From Sinorhizobium sp. (GTDB lineage Bacteria > Pseudomonadota > Alphaproteobacteria > Rhizobiales > Rhizobiaceae), in contig JAPSJG010000177.1 in assembly GCA_031178305.1 (NCBI GenBank), forward strand, positions 1-7,604: a stretch of DNA of 7,604 bases, given 5' to 3'. The notes beneath the pieces are model-generated. The model was given only the letters and a program-made list of their open reading frames with translations. It had not been told where the DNA came from and searched no databases. The translations under genes and the position numbers were made by a program. Shown here piece after piece: positions 1-5,812 of this stretch (position 1 is its first letter; every line of letters starts with the position of its first letter).

Positions 1-89
1 GGGCCGGCAATCAGCGTCAGCCGCTCCTTCTGCGAGAACACCACCTGGCCGGCACCCTCGCCGACGACGACCCTTGAATAGGTTTCCAT
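1..89 (-). CDS. kdsA: 3-deoxy-8-phosphooctulonate synthase, N-terminal fragment
   Basis: This is the first part of a gene that runs off the left edge of the window. The visible peptide contains VVVGEGAGQVVF followed by KERLTLIAGP, which matches the amino end of KDO-8-phosphate synthase, where the family continues into the GPCQ motif. The family condenses phosphoenolpyruvate with arabinose 5-phosphate in the cytoplasm to make the KDO precursor of lipopolysaccharide. Three ATG codons lie in tandem at 95-93, 92-90 and 89-87. The GGAG at 100-97 is only 1 nt from the first ATG but 7 nt from the third, so I chose 89; a start at 95 would add two methionines. The first ATG overlaps the stop of the upstream VOC gene as ATGA, which points to cotranscription and coupled translation. 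Only about 30 residues are visible, so the catalytic site cannot be checked. Confidence 0.85.
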   Translation of the reverse strand, partial: METYSRVVVGEGAGQVVFSQKERLTLIAG

Positions 90-91
90 CA

Positions 92-982
92 TCATGCTCC
101 AAACGCGAAAATCACCCCCTGCCCCGGGGCTTCCGGGACAATGAGGCGTCCGCCCATTTCTGCAAATTCGATATCGTTTTGCGCGAAAAGCGCACGTGTC
201 GTTTCAAGGTCGCCAACACGGAACACCACCGCACGGCCGCGCAATCCGCGCTCGGCATTGCTGATGGAACGGCCGAAGAAGGTCGACATGCCGGCTGGGT
301 TCAGGACGTTCAGCTTGGCGTTGCCGGCCTGAATGTCCATGCCGAAGGAGTGGGCCGAGACTTCGCGCTCGTCGACGCATTCCTGCAACAAGTATTGGAA
401 ATCTGTTGGATTCGGCTCCGAAAGGATGACCTCGGCAATGCCAAGCACACCGTTCTCGTGGTGGTGAAGTGTCGCGCTGTCGACGGGGAGCGCGCGAATG
501 CGCTGACAGGAGAAGAGGAAGAAATCCGGCGACCTCAGGTCCGCGGCAAAGGCAAGGCGGAAGGAACCCAAGCCTTCGCGGCCGTCGGGCAGGCGCATCG
601 GCCGGGAAAATTCAAGCATGTCGCCGCCGGAAATGCCGTGTGCCCGAAAGCGGATATGATCCTCGGCGGCATCCGGCGTCGCAAGCACGACGGCCGACAG
701 CCCCTCAGGGCCCTGGCGGAATCGAAACGCCTGATCGCGCGCGACGAAGACATTGCCGTCGAGCGCCGCTACCTCGCATTCCTCGCGCGATGCAACGCCC
801 AGAGGCTCCAGATAGGTATTGTCGGAAAAGAAGACGCAGGCGTTCTCCGTGCCGAAGGGATGGCGCGCATTTTCAGCGACAGTGAAGCCGAGATCGGTCA
901 GCCGCCGCCTGGCCCGCCCAAGGTCCGCAACCGGCAGCACGAGGTGATCGAGCGGGCGGGCGGTTCGCTTGGATAGGCTCAT
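92..982 (-). CDS. VOC (glyoxalase-like) family protein, substrate unknown
   Basis: This 296-residue protein resembles the two-module Glyoxalase_3-like members of the vicinal oxygen chelate superfamily. The first module opens with LDHLVLPVADL (His13), then has HPFGTENACVFF (His41) and YLEPLG (Glu59). This is the usual beta-alpha-beta-beta-beta pattern, with His and Glu residues that could bind a metal. A second module covers roughly residues 175-296 (from GVLGIAEVIL to the C-terminus). There is no signal peptide or membrane segment, so it is probably cytoplasmic. VOC enzymes include glyoxalases, dioxygenases and resistance proteins, and nothing here identifies the substrate. The ATG at 982 has an AGGGA about 7 nt upstream. 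Its stop TGA (94-92) overlaps the first ATG of kdsA, so the two genes are very likely cotranscribed. A link to LPS biosynthesis is only inferred from position. Confidence 0.85.
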   Translation of the reverse strand: MSLSKRTARPLDHLVLPVADLGRARRRLTDLGFTVAENARHPFGTENACVFFSDNTYLEPLGVASREECEVAALDGNVFVARDQAFRFRQGPEGLSAVVLATPDAAEDHIRFRAHGISGGDMLEFSRPMRLPDGREGLGSFRLAFAADLRSPDFFLFSCQRIRALPVDSATLHHHENGVLGIAEVILSEPNPTDFQYLLQECVDEREVSAHSFGMDIQAGNAKLNVLNPAGMSTFFGRSISNAERGLRGRAVVFRVGDLETTRALFAQNDIEFAEMGGRLIVPEAPGQGVIFAFGA

Positions 983-1039
983 GGCGGATTCCCTGATGAC
1001 CGATTAGCCGCTGTTTGCAACTTTTGGCGGATGATTGCA

Positions 1040-1066
1040 AGCGCTGCCGTCTCGACCACCAGCGCT
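1040..1066. repeat. 7-bp inverted repeat upstream of the VOC gene
   Basis: AGCGCTG (1040-1046) and CAGCGCT (1060-1066) are perfect inverted copies separated by 13 nt, about 60-85 nt before the VOC start at 982. The position would suit an operator or a leader hairpin of the VOC-kdsA unit, but a 7-bp arm in GC-rich DNA can arise by chance. No convincing -35/-10 pair was found in 983-1185. Confidence 0.3.
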
Positions 1067-1120
1067 CGAGCACGCCCCAAACTAACGAAGTCGCTATGCA
1101 TTGCGGGAGAAAAGAGGCGA

Positions 1121-1167
1121 GGAGCTTCCGCCTTTCCAGGCTCCCCTAGTGGGCCCTTGTGGGGGAG
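1121..1167 (-). terminator. Possible weak terminator or alternative hairpins after pyrG
   Basis: CTCCCC (1141-1146) can pair with GGGGAG (1162-1167). Part of the same segment (GCTCC, 1140-1144) can instead pair with GGAGC (1121-1125), extended by two inner positions that include a wobble. On the minus strand the second hairpin is followed by a pyrimidine-rich stretch containing TCTTTTCTC. It begins about 20 nt after the pyrG stop, the normal place for a terminator. Without a clean T-run, however, termination would be inefficient, and readthrough into the VOC gene and kdsA is plausible. Confidence 0.35.
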
Positions 1168-1185
1168 ATCGGCAGACGCAACCTT

Positions 1186-2814
1186 CTACACCAGCCGCGA
1201 CTGCTCCAAGGCCGCTTCGATGAAGCTCGCAAACAGCGGGTGCGGATCCAGCGGACGCGACTTCAGCTCCGGATGATACTGTACGCCGATGAACCACGGG
1301 TGATCGGGATACTCGATGGTTTCCGGCAGCAGGCCGTCCGGTGACATGCCGGAGAAGAGAAGGCCGCAGGATTCCAACCGCTCCTTGTAGTCGACATTGA
1401 CTTCGTAGCGATGGCGATGGCGCTCGGAAATGTCGGTCGATCCGTAGATCTCGGCGATCTTCGTGCCCGCCTTGAGCGCGGCGCGATAGGCGCCGAGACG
1501 CATCGTGCCGCCGAGGTCGCCGGAAGCCGAGCGTTTCTCGAGTTCGTTGCCCTTGAGCCATTCGGTCATCAGGCCGACGACCGGCTCCTTGGTCGGGCCG
1601 AATTCCGTCGAAGACGCCTTCTCGATGCCTGCGAGATTGCGCGCCGCCTCGACCACCGCCATCTGCATGCCGAAGCAGATGCCGAAATAGGGCACCTTCC
1701 GTTCACGCGCGAAGCGGGCAGCATTCATCTTGCCCTCGGAGCCGCGCTCGCCGAAACCGCCGGGCACGAGAATGCCGTGGACCTTTTCGAGATAGGGCGC
1801 CGGATCCTCCTTCTCGAAGATTTCCGATTCGATCCATTCGAGCTTGACCTTGACGCGATTGGCAATGCCGCCGTGATAGAGCGCCTCGATCAGCGACTTA
1901 TAGGCATCCTTGAGGCCGGTATATTTGCCGACAATGGCGATCGTCACCTCGCCTTCCGGGGTGCGGATGCGATGGGCGACGTCTTCCCAGGCTTCCATGC
2001 GCGGCTTCGGCGCCGGCTCGATGCCGAAGGCGGCGAGCACTTCATTGTCGAGGCCTTCCTTGTGGTAGGCGATCGGCACGTCGTAGATCGAGGCAACGTC
2101 GAGCGCCTGGATGACGGCGGACTGGCGGACATTGCAGAAGAGCGACAGCTTGCGGCGCTCCGCTTCCGGGATTTCGCGATCGGCGCGCACGAGCAGAATG
2201 TCCGGATGGATGCCGAGCGCCTGCAATTCCTTGACCGAATGCTGGGTCGGCTTGGTCTTCAACTCGCCTGCCGCCGGGATATAGGGCATCAAGGTGAGAT
2301 GGACGTAGACCGCGGTGCCGCGCGGCAGGTCGTTGCCGAGTTGGCGGATCGCTTCCATGAACGGCATCGCCTCGATGTCGCCGACGGTGCCGCCGATCTC
2401 GCAAATGACGAAATCGTAATCGTCATTGCCCTCGGTGATGAAGTTCTTGATCTCGTTGGTAACGTGGGGAATCACCTGAACCGTTGCGCCGAGATAGTCG
2501 CCGCGCCGTTCCTTGTCGATGATGTTCTTGTAGATGCGCCCCGTCGTAATGTTGTCGGTCTTGGTCGCCGAGCGCCCGGTGAATCGCTCATAATGGCCGA
2601 GATCGAGGTCGGTTTCCGCGCCGTCGTCGGTGACGAACACTTCGCCATGCTGCGTCGGGCTCATGGTGCCCGGATCGACATTGAGATAGGGGTCGAGTTT
2701 GCGCAGCCTCACCCGATAGCCACGCGCCTGCAGCAGCGCTCCAAGAGCGGCCGCAGCGATGCCTTTTCCGAGGGAGGAAACCACGCCGCCAGTGATGAAT
2801 ACATATCGCGCCAT
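1186..2814 (-). CDS. pyrG: CTP synthase (glutamine-hydrolysing)
   Basis: The 542-residue product is full length for the family. It catalyses ATP- and glutamine-dependent amination of UTP to CTP, the last step of pyrimidine nucleotide synthesis, in the cytoplasm. The amidoligase domain starts with FITGGVVSSLGKG (P-loop around residues 9-18), followed by RKLDPYLNVDPGTMSP and CEIGGTVGDIE (residues 138-148). The class I glutamine amidotransferase domain occupies about residues 290-542, with LVPGGFGERG, the nucleophile Cys380 in GICFGMQ, and His514/Glu516 in QYHPE completing the triad. The frame stays open 40 codons further upstream, but MARYVFITGG is the family's normal start, and GGTGA lies 5 nt before this ATG. 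Upstream, the secG terminator leaves a 94-nt leader, so pyrG probably has its own promoter, though I could not place one. A VOC gene follows in the same direction after 203 nt. Confidence 0.98.
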   Translation of the reverse strand: MARYVFITGGVVSSLGKGIAAAALGALLQARGYRVRLRKLDPYLNVDPGTMSPTQHGEVFVTDDGAETDLDLGHYERFTGRSATKTDNITTGRIYKNIIDKERRGDYLGATVQVIPHVTNEIKNFITEGNDDYDFVICEIGGTVGDIEAMPFMEAIRQLGNDLPRGTAVYVHLTLMPYIPAAGELKTKPTQHSVKELQALGIHPDILLVRADREIPEAERRKLSLFCNVRQSAVIQALDVASIYDVPIAYHKEGLDNEVLAAFGIEPAPKPRMEAWEDVAHRIRTPEGEVTIAIVGKYTGLKDAYKSLIEALYHGGIANRVKVKLEWIESEIFEKEDPAPYLEKVHGILVPGGFGERGSEGKMNAARFARERKVPYFGICFGMQMAVVEAARNLAGIEKASSTEFGPTKEPVVGLMTEWLKGNELEKRSASGDLGGTMRLGAYRAALKAGTKIAEIYGSTDISERHRHRYEVNVDYKERLESCGLLFSGMSPDGLLPETIEYPDHPWFIGVQYHPELKSRPLDPHPLFASFIEAALEQSRLV

Positions 2815-2910
2815 GGGAGTCACCGGATACCTTTTCACAAACGATTCCGCCACCGAAAAAACTCGTCTTCCCGAATTTTTCCGTTCTTTCGTCGCGGCAG
2901 ATTTCACCCA

Positions 2911-2941
2911 AAACAAAACCGGCGGATGAAACATCCGCCGG
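2911..2941 (-). terminator. Rho-independent terminator of secG
   Basis: CCGGCGGATG (2919-2928) and CATCCGCCGG (2932-2941) form a perfect 10-bp GC-rich stem around a 3-nt loop. On the minus strand the stem is followed by TTTTGTTT (2918-2911), the classic intrinsic terminator layout. It starts 22 nt after the secG stop codon. The plus-strand side also carries a T-rich stretch (TTTATTTT, 2945-2952), so it could act in both directions. It separates tpiA-secG from pyrG transcriptionally. Confidence 0.9.
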
Positions 2942-2963
2942 CGGTTTATTTTGACCTACGGCC

Positions 2964-3464
2964 TTATTGGCCGCTCGGAACCTGCGATCCCGTATTGCCG
3001 TTCGAACCGGCCGCAGGTGCCGCAGGTGCCTGGGGAGCGGGAGCGCCACCGGCCGGGGCCTGCGCAGGTGCGGCCGCGCCGTCAGCGGGAACGCCGTTCC
3101 CGGTCGCCGGAGCTTGAGCGCCATTAGCGGGAGCCGGAGCCTGGGTGCCGTTAGCAGGTGCGGTCTGACCGCCGCCGAGCGAATCGAGTACGCCGCCGCT
3201 GGTGCCCGTTCCCGGAATGCGCTCGAGAATATCCGTCTCGCTAGGTTCGTAGCGAGCGAGAATGCCCATCGCCAGCGCCAGGGCGAAAAAAAGCAAAGCA
3301 AGAATGGCGGTGGTGCGCGTCAAAGCGTTGGCCGTGCCGCGAGCCGACATGAAGCCAGACCCACCGCCGATGCCGAGACCGCCACCTTCGGAACGCTGAA
3401 TGAGGACGACGCCGATAAGGGCGACGACGACCATGAGATAGATGACGAGTAATACGGTCTGCAT
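2964..3464 (-). CDS. secG: Preprotein translocase subunit SecG, long Ala/Pro-rich tail
   Basis: The 166-residue product is the small membrane subunit of the SecYEG channel and assists SecA-driven protein export through the inner membrane. Residues 3-22 form the first membrane helix, followed by the family signature QRSEGGGLG (23-31) and GGGSGFMSARG (33-43). A second helix spans about residues 52-70. The tail after residue 85, and especially 100-166, is low complexity, rich in Ala, Pro, Gly, Asn and Gln, and contains a 9-residue tandem repeat. E. coli SecG is about 110 residues, so the extra length is this tail; long tails are common in alphaproteobacterial SecG. The start MQTVLL at 3464 is the family's normal beginning and has GGAAG just upstream. 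An ATG at 3494 would add MPRRGQDWKL, but that codon lies inside a palindrome and its codons overlap the likely ribosome-binding site. The gene sits behind tpiA and ends at a strong terminator. Confidence 0.95.
   Translation of the reverse strand: MQTVLLVIYLMVVVALIGVVLIQRSEGGGLGIGGGSGFMSARGTANALTRTTAILALLFFALALAMGILARYEPSETDILERIPGTGTSGGVLDSLGGGQTAPANGTQAPAPANGAQAPATGNGVPADGAAAPAQAPAGGAPAPQAPAAPAAGSNGNTGSQVPSGQ
3108..3161 (-). repeat. 27-nt imperfect tandem repeat in the secG tail
   Basis: Two adjacent 27-nt units encode APANGTQAP (residues 102-110) and APANGAQAP (residues 111-119). The copies differ mostly at third codon positions (for example AAC/AAT and CAG/CAA), with a single amino-acid change. 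They therefore look like an old duplication whose peptide was kept, not a fresh slippage product. The rest of the tail repeats related APA/GAP motifs less regularly. Confidence 0.7.
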
Positions 3465-3477
3465 CAGCTTCCAGTCC

Positions 3478-3530
3478 TGCCCTCTCCGGGGCATTCGAAT
3501 CGAATGATCGCGGCCACCGAGCGGGCCGCG
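3478..3530 (-). promoter_or_regulatory. Three consecutive hairpins in the secG leader
   Basis: Three inverted repeats lie side by side between tpiA and secG. CGCGGCC (3509-3515) pairs with GGCCGCG (3524-3530). CATTCGA (3492-3498) and TCGAATG (3500-3506) flank a single base. TGCCC (3478-3482) pairs with GGGCA (3489-3493), sharing two bases with its neighbour. They end 14 nt before the secG start. The first could be a weak tpiA terminator, but it lacks a T-run; the middle one could be a protein-binding site. The function is unproven. Confidence 0.4.
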
Positions 3531-3547
3531 CGCAAATTTGGCGCCTC

Positions 3548-3574
3548 TTTATACCAAGCCGCCAGCCATTCCAA
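3548..3574 (-). promoter_or_regulatory. Candidate secG promoter
   Basis: On the minus strand TTGGAA (3574-3569) is followed after 15 nt by TATAAA (3553-3548). Both boxes resemble sigma-70 type elements, but the spacer is shorter than the preferred 17. Initiation near 3541 would give a leader of about 75 nt carrying the three hairpins. secG may also be transcribed by readthrough from tpiA. Confidence 0.25.
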
Positions 3575-3599
3575 GCCCCCGGGGCCGACCCTCCAGCCC

Positions 3600-4370
3600 T
3601 CAGGCGGTCAATTCTTCATAGGCCCTGTAAATGGCGAGGAAATCCTCCGCTTTCAAGCTCGCGCCGCCGATCAGGGCCCCGTCGACATTGGCGACAGCCA
3701 TCAGTTCACTGGCGTTGGAGGGTTTGACGGAGCCGCCATAGAGGATCCGCATCTTCTCGCCCTCGCTGCCAAAGCGCGCGGCCAGTTCCCGGCGCATGAA
3801 GGCGTGCGCCTCTTCGACGTCGGCTGCGGTCGGGGTCAGCCCCGTTCCGATCGCCCAGACCGGCTCATAGGCGATCACGGTATTAGCAGCGCCCGCCCCG
3901 TTCGGCAGGCTGTCGGCAAGCTGGCGCTTCAGGACATCGAGCGTCTTGCCGCTCTTCCGTTCCTCTTCCGTCTCGCCGATGCAGACGATGGCGACGAGGT
4001 CGGCAGCATGTGCCGCTTCTGTCTTTGCCCGGACCAGCGCATCGTTCTCGGCATGATCGGTGCGCCGCTCGGAGTGGCCGACGATCACATGGGTGCCGAA
4101 GCAATCGGCGATCATCTCGGCGGAGATATCGCCCGTGTGAGCGCCCGACTGCTTCGGGTGGCAATCCTGGGCACCGATCTGAAGCGGGCTGTCGTCGCAG
4201 AGCGCTGTCGCAACGTAAAGGAGCGTCGCCGGCGGGCAGATCAGTGTCTCCACGTTCGCGGTGAGCTCACCCTTGACGCCCTCCGCGATCGCCTTGATCT
4301 GGTCGAGCGAGGCACGCGTACCATTCATCTTCCAGTTTCCGGCGACGAGCGGGCGGATATCGGGCGTCAT
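3600..4370 (-). CDS. tpiA: Triosephosphate isomerase
   Basis: The 256-residue product is a standard-length TIM-barrel enzyme that interconverts dihydroxyacetone phosphate and glyceraldehyde 3-phosphate in the cytoplasm, in glycolysis and gluconeogenesis. All the expected residues are present: Asn12 and Lys14 in AGNWKMNG, the electrophile His99 in VGHSERR, the catalytic base Glu169 in AYEPVWAIGTG (with loop 6 following), and the phosphate-binding YGGSVK (211-216). The frame stays open 20 codons upstream, but the ATG at 4370 has a strong GGAGG with a 7-nt spacer and gives the normal N-terminus MTPDIRPLVAGNWK. Rhizobia can carry a second isomerase gene (tpiB) for erythritol catabolism; the location next to secG and pyrG suggests this is the central-metabolism copy. 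It is the first gene of the minus-strand run and is divergent from the cytochrome b561 gene. Confidence 0.97.
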   Translation of the reverse strand: MTPDIRPLVAGNWKMNGTRASLDQIKAIAEGVKGELTANVETLICPPATLLYVATALCDDSPLQIGAQDCHPKQSGAHTGDISAEMIADCFGTHVIVGHSERRTDHAENDALVRAKTEAAHAADLVAIVCIGETEEERKSGKTLDVLKRQLADSLPNGAGAANTVIAYEPVWAIGTGLTPTAADVEEAHAFMRRELAARFGSEGEKMRILYGGSVKPSNASELMAVANVDGALIGGASLKAEDFLAIYRAYEELTA

Positions 4371-4371
4371 G

Positions 4372-4392
4372 AGCTTTCCTCCGAAAAAAGCT
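4372..4392 (-). promoter_or_regulatory. tpiA ribosome-binding site within a small hairpin
   Basis: On the minus strand AGCTTT (4392-4387) and AAAGCT (4377-4372) can pair around a 9-nt loop that contains GGAGG. An alternative fold pairs TTTC with GAAA around a GGAG loop. Both present or partly mask the Shine-Dalgarno sequence immediately before the ATG at 4370. The stem is short and AU-rich, so the effect on translation is uncertain. Confidence 0.35.
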
Positions 4393-4463
4393 TCCTCTCG
4401 GGCAAGCGGCCTAGCAAATCGCTTGAACAATTGAAAGGACCCCTACGCAATAAACCGGAACGA

Positions 4464-4495
4464 CAGCGAGGCGCGTCAGGACACGAGTCTCGCTG
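4464..4495. repeat. 7-bp inverted repeat in the tpiA / cytochrome b561 intergenic region
   Basis: CAGCGAG (4464-4470) and CTCGCTG (4489-4495) are perfect inverted copies separated by 18 nt, with two more inner pairs if a G-T wobble is allowed. The region 4371-4620 lies between divergent genes and must hold both promoters. I could not identify convincing promoter boxes there. Confidence 0.35.
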
Positions 4496-4577
4496 AAACA
4501 GACTGTACGAAGATTGGCGTTGGGTAGCGAATAATGCCGCCGCCTCGAGCGTCTCACGTCGACCGGGAAGTGAGCCG

Positions 4578-4591
4578 TACCGCGGGCGGTA
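4578..4591. promoter_or_regulatory. Candidate operator palindrome upstream of cytochrome b561
   Basis: TACCGC (4578-4583) and GCGGTA (4586-4591) form a perfect palindrome around GG, ending 29 nt before the start codon at 4621. Size and position fit a repressor or activator site for the cytochrome-YceI pair. No regulator gene is nearby to assign it to, so the function is inferred from position only. Confidence 0.3.
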
Positions 4592-4620
4592 TCGAGGTCG
4601 GAAGGAGCGAGTAAGTCGGC

Positions 4621-5214
4621 ATGCTGCGCAACAGCGATCGCGGTTTCGGAGCGATAACGATCGCCCTGCACTGGACGATCGCGGCGCTGATACTCGGCCT
4701 CATGCTGATCGGTTTCGTCATGCGGCGCATGGAAATTGATCCGGTGCTGCAGTTCTCTCTCTACCAGTGGCACAAGTCCTTCGGGTTTACTGCCCTGGGG
4801 CTGGCGATCCTTCGAACGGGATGGTGGCTCGTCGAACGCAGCCCACAGCCGCTTCCAAGCCTCAGTGCGGTCGAGCACGAGGCAGCCCGGCTCACGCATC
4901 GCATGCTGATCGCATCTTCCCTCCTGGTGCCGCTTTCCGGATGGGCGGTCGCATCCGCCTCGACGCTCGACATTCCGAGCTTCTATTTCAACCTCGTCGT
5001 CATCCCGCATCTGCCGTTGCCGAAATCCGAGGCATGGGAGGCGTTCTGGGCATTCGCTCACGCGATGCTCGCCTATGTCATGCTTGTCTTCGTGGCGATC
5101 CATACGGCGGCAGCGCTCTACCACCACGCCGTAAGACGCGACGCCGTGCTCAGGCGGATGCTGCGGTCCGAGGCCGGCGCGGGTGGTGCGGACATCGTTG
5201 CAAAAGGAAAGTGA
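4621..5214 (+). CDS. Cytochrome b561-type membrane protein
   Basis: The 197-residue product has four predicted membrane helices and the pattern of bacterial di-haem cytochrome b561 (CybB-like) proteins, which pass electrons between quinol and partners in the inner membrane. Candidate haem ligands are His17 (ALHW), His51 (QWHKSFG), His147 (FAHAM) and His161 (AIHTAAALYHH), one in each helix as in the family. The C-terminal tail from about residue 171 is basic and hydrophilic. An in-frame TAA lies 7 nt upstream (4612-4614), so the ATG at 4621 is the earliest ATG possible. The best ribosome-binding sequence, GGAAGGAG, ends 13 nt before it, an unusually long spacer. A YceI-family gene follows after 3 nt. 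Paired b561 and YceI genes recur in proteobacteria, which suggests a shared role, but the electron donor and acceptor are unknown. Confidence 0.92.
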   Translation: MLRNSDRGFGAITIALHWTIAALILGLMLIGFVMRRMEIDPVLQFSLYQWHKSFGFTALGLAILRTGWWLVERSPQPLPSLSAVEHEAARLTHRMLIASSLLVPLSGWAVASASTLDIPSFYFNLVVIPHLPLPKSEAWEAFWAFAHAMLAYVMLVFVAIHTAAALYHHAVRRDAVLRRMLRSEAGAGGADIVAKGK

Positions 5215-5217
5215 TCC

Positions 5218-5808
5218 ATGATCGCCATACGGCAACTCCCTTTGGTAATCCTGCCGCTCGCCCTTGCCGCAACGGCAGCACCGGCGGTCGCGAGGGCCCC
5301 AGCCCTCGCCGATGCGGCCGGCGACTACCGGATCGCCAGATCCTCGATCATCCATTTCAATGTCCCGCAAGTCGGCGGTGGCGGTGGAATTGCCGGCCAG
5401 TTCACGAATTTCTCCGGAGCGTTCCGGATCGACGGGCGCAATGTGGCGCGATCATCCGTTGAGTTCACGCTCTATCCGGACAGCGTGAGGGCGCGCGAGC
5501 GGCGGATCGAAGAATTCCTCCGATCCAGCGCCGTTTTCGATACGGCAAACTTCCAGACGGTAACCTTCCGCTCCACCCGCGTGACGCAAACCGGGCCGGA
5601 TACGGCGACGATCGAAGGCGCGCTGACGGCGCGCGGCAAAACACGGAGGGAGCGCTTCAGCGTCGCGCTCACGGATTGGAACAGGCGCTCAATCTCCTTC
5701 ACCATCCGCGGCAATATCCGCCGCGCACCCTATGGGATGGATGTCGGAACGCCCATCTATTCCAATGTCGTAAGCTTCGACATGAACATAACCGGGGTCA
5801 GGCGCTGA
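5218..5808 (+). CDS. YceI-family periplasmic lipid-binding protein
   Basis: The 196-residue protein begins with a Sec-type signal peptide: a short basic start, a hydrophobic stretch over residues 7-25, and possible cleavage after AVA (25) or ALA (31). The mature part, about 165 residues, fits the YceI beta-barrel family, which binds isoprenoid chains such as polyprenyl phosphates or quinones. Recognisable family segments are GDYRIARSSIIHF, GQFTNFSGAF, EEFLRSSAVFDTANF followed by VTFRSTRV, and EGALTARGKTR. The protein is expected in the periplasm. A run of five glycines (GGGGGIAGQF) replaces the more usual short loop near the first strands. AGGA lies 9 nt before the ATG, and the gene starts 3 nt after the cytochrome b561 stop, so the two are surely cotranscribed. 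Its stop is 4 nt from that of the opposing oxidoreductase gene. Confidence 0.93.
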   Translation: MIAIRQLPLVILPLALAATAAPAVARAPALADAAGDYRIARSSIIHFNVPQVGGGGGIAGQFTNFSGAFRIDGRNVARSSVEFTLYPDSVRARERRIEEFLRSSAVFDTANFQTVTFRSTRVTQTGPDTATIEGALTARGKTRRERFSVALTDWNRRSISFTIRGNIRRAPYGMDVGTPIYSNVVSFDMNITGVRR

Positions 5809-5812
5809 CGCT

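Noticed and set aside
74..976. Plus-strand open frame of 300 codons opposite the VOC gene
   Set aside because: The minus-strand frame has clear VOC motifs and a coupled junction with kdsA; the plus-strand product has none.
873..1073. Short minus-strand open frame overlapping the VOC start
   Set aside because: It mostly overlaps the VOC coding sequence in another frame and encodes arginine-rich sequence without a motif.
2815..2934. 40-codon N-terminal extension of pyrG
   Set aside because: CTP synthase normally starts at MARYVFITGG, and the extension would run into the 5' leader next to the secG terminator.
1411..3117. Long plus-strand open frame of 568 codons opposite pyrG
   Set aside because: It lies antisense to an unmistakable CTP synthase and its translation resembles no family. 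Long antisense frames are common opposite GC-rich genes.
3509..3530. GC-rich 7-bp hairpin as a tpiA terminator
   Set aside because: It has no following T-run on the minus strand, so I list it as an unexplained leader structure instead of a terminator.
4371..4430. 20-codon N-terminal extension of tpiA
   Set aside because: The internal ATG at 4370 has a strong GGAGG with ideal spacing and gives the normal family N-terminus.
3504..4496. Plus-strand open frame of 330 codons opposite tpiA
   Set aside because: It covers the well-supported tpiA in antisense, with no recognisable domain.
4411..5370. Minus-strand open frame of 319 codons opposite cytochrome b561
   Set aside because: The plus-strand frame encodes four helices with placed histidines and a tight operon; the antisense product is charged low-information sequence.
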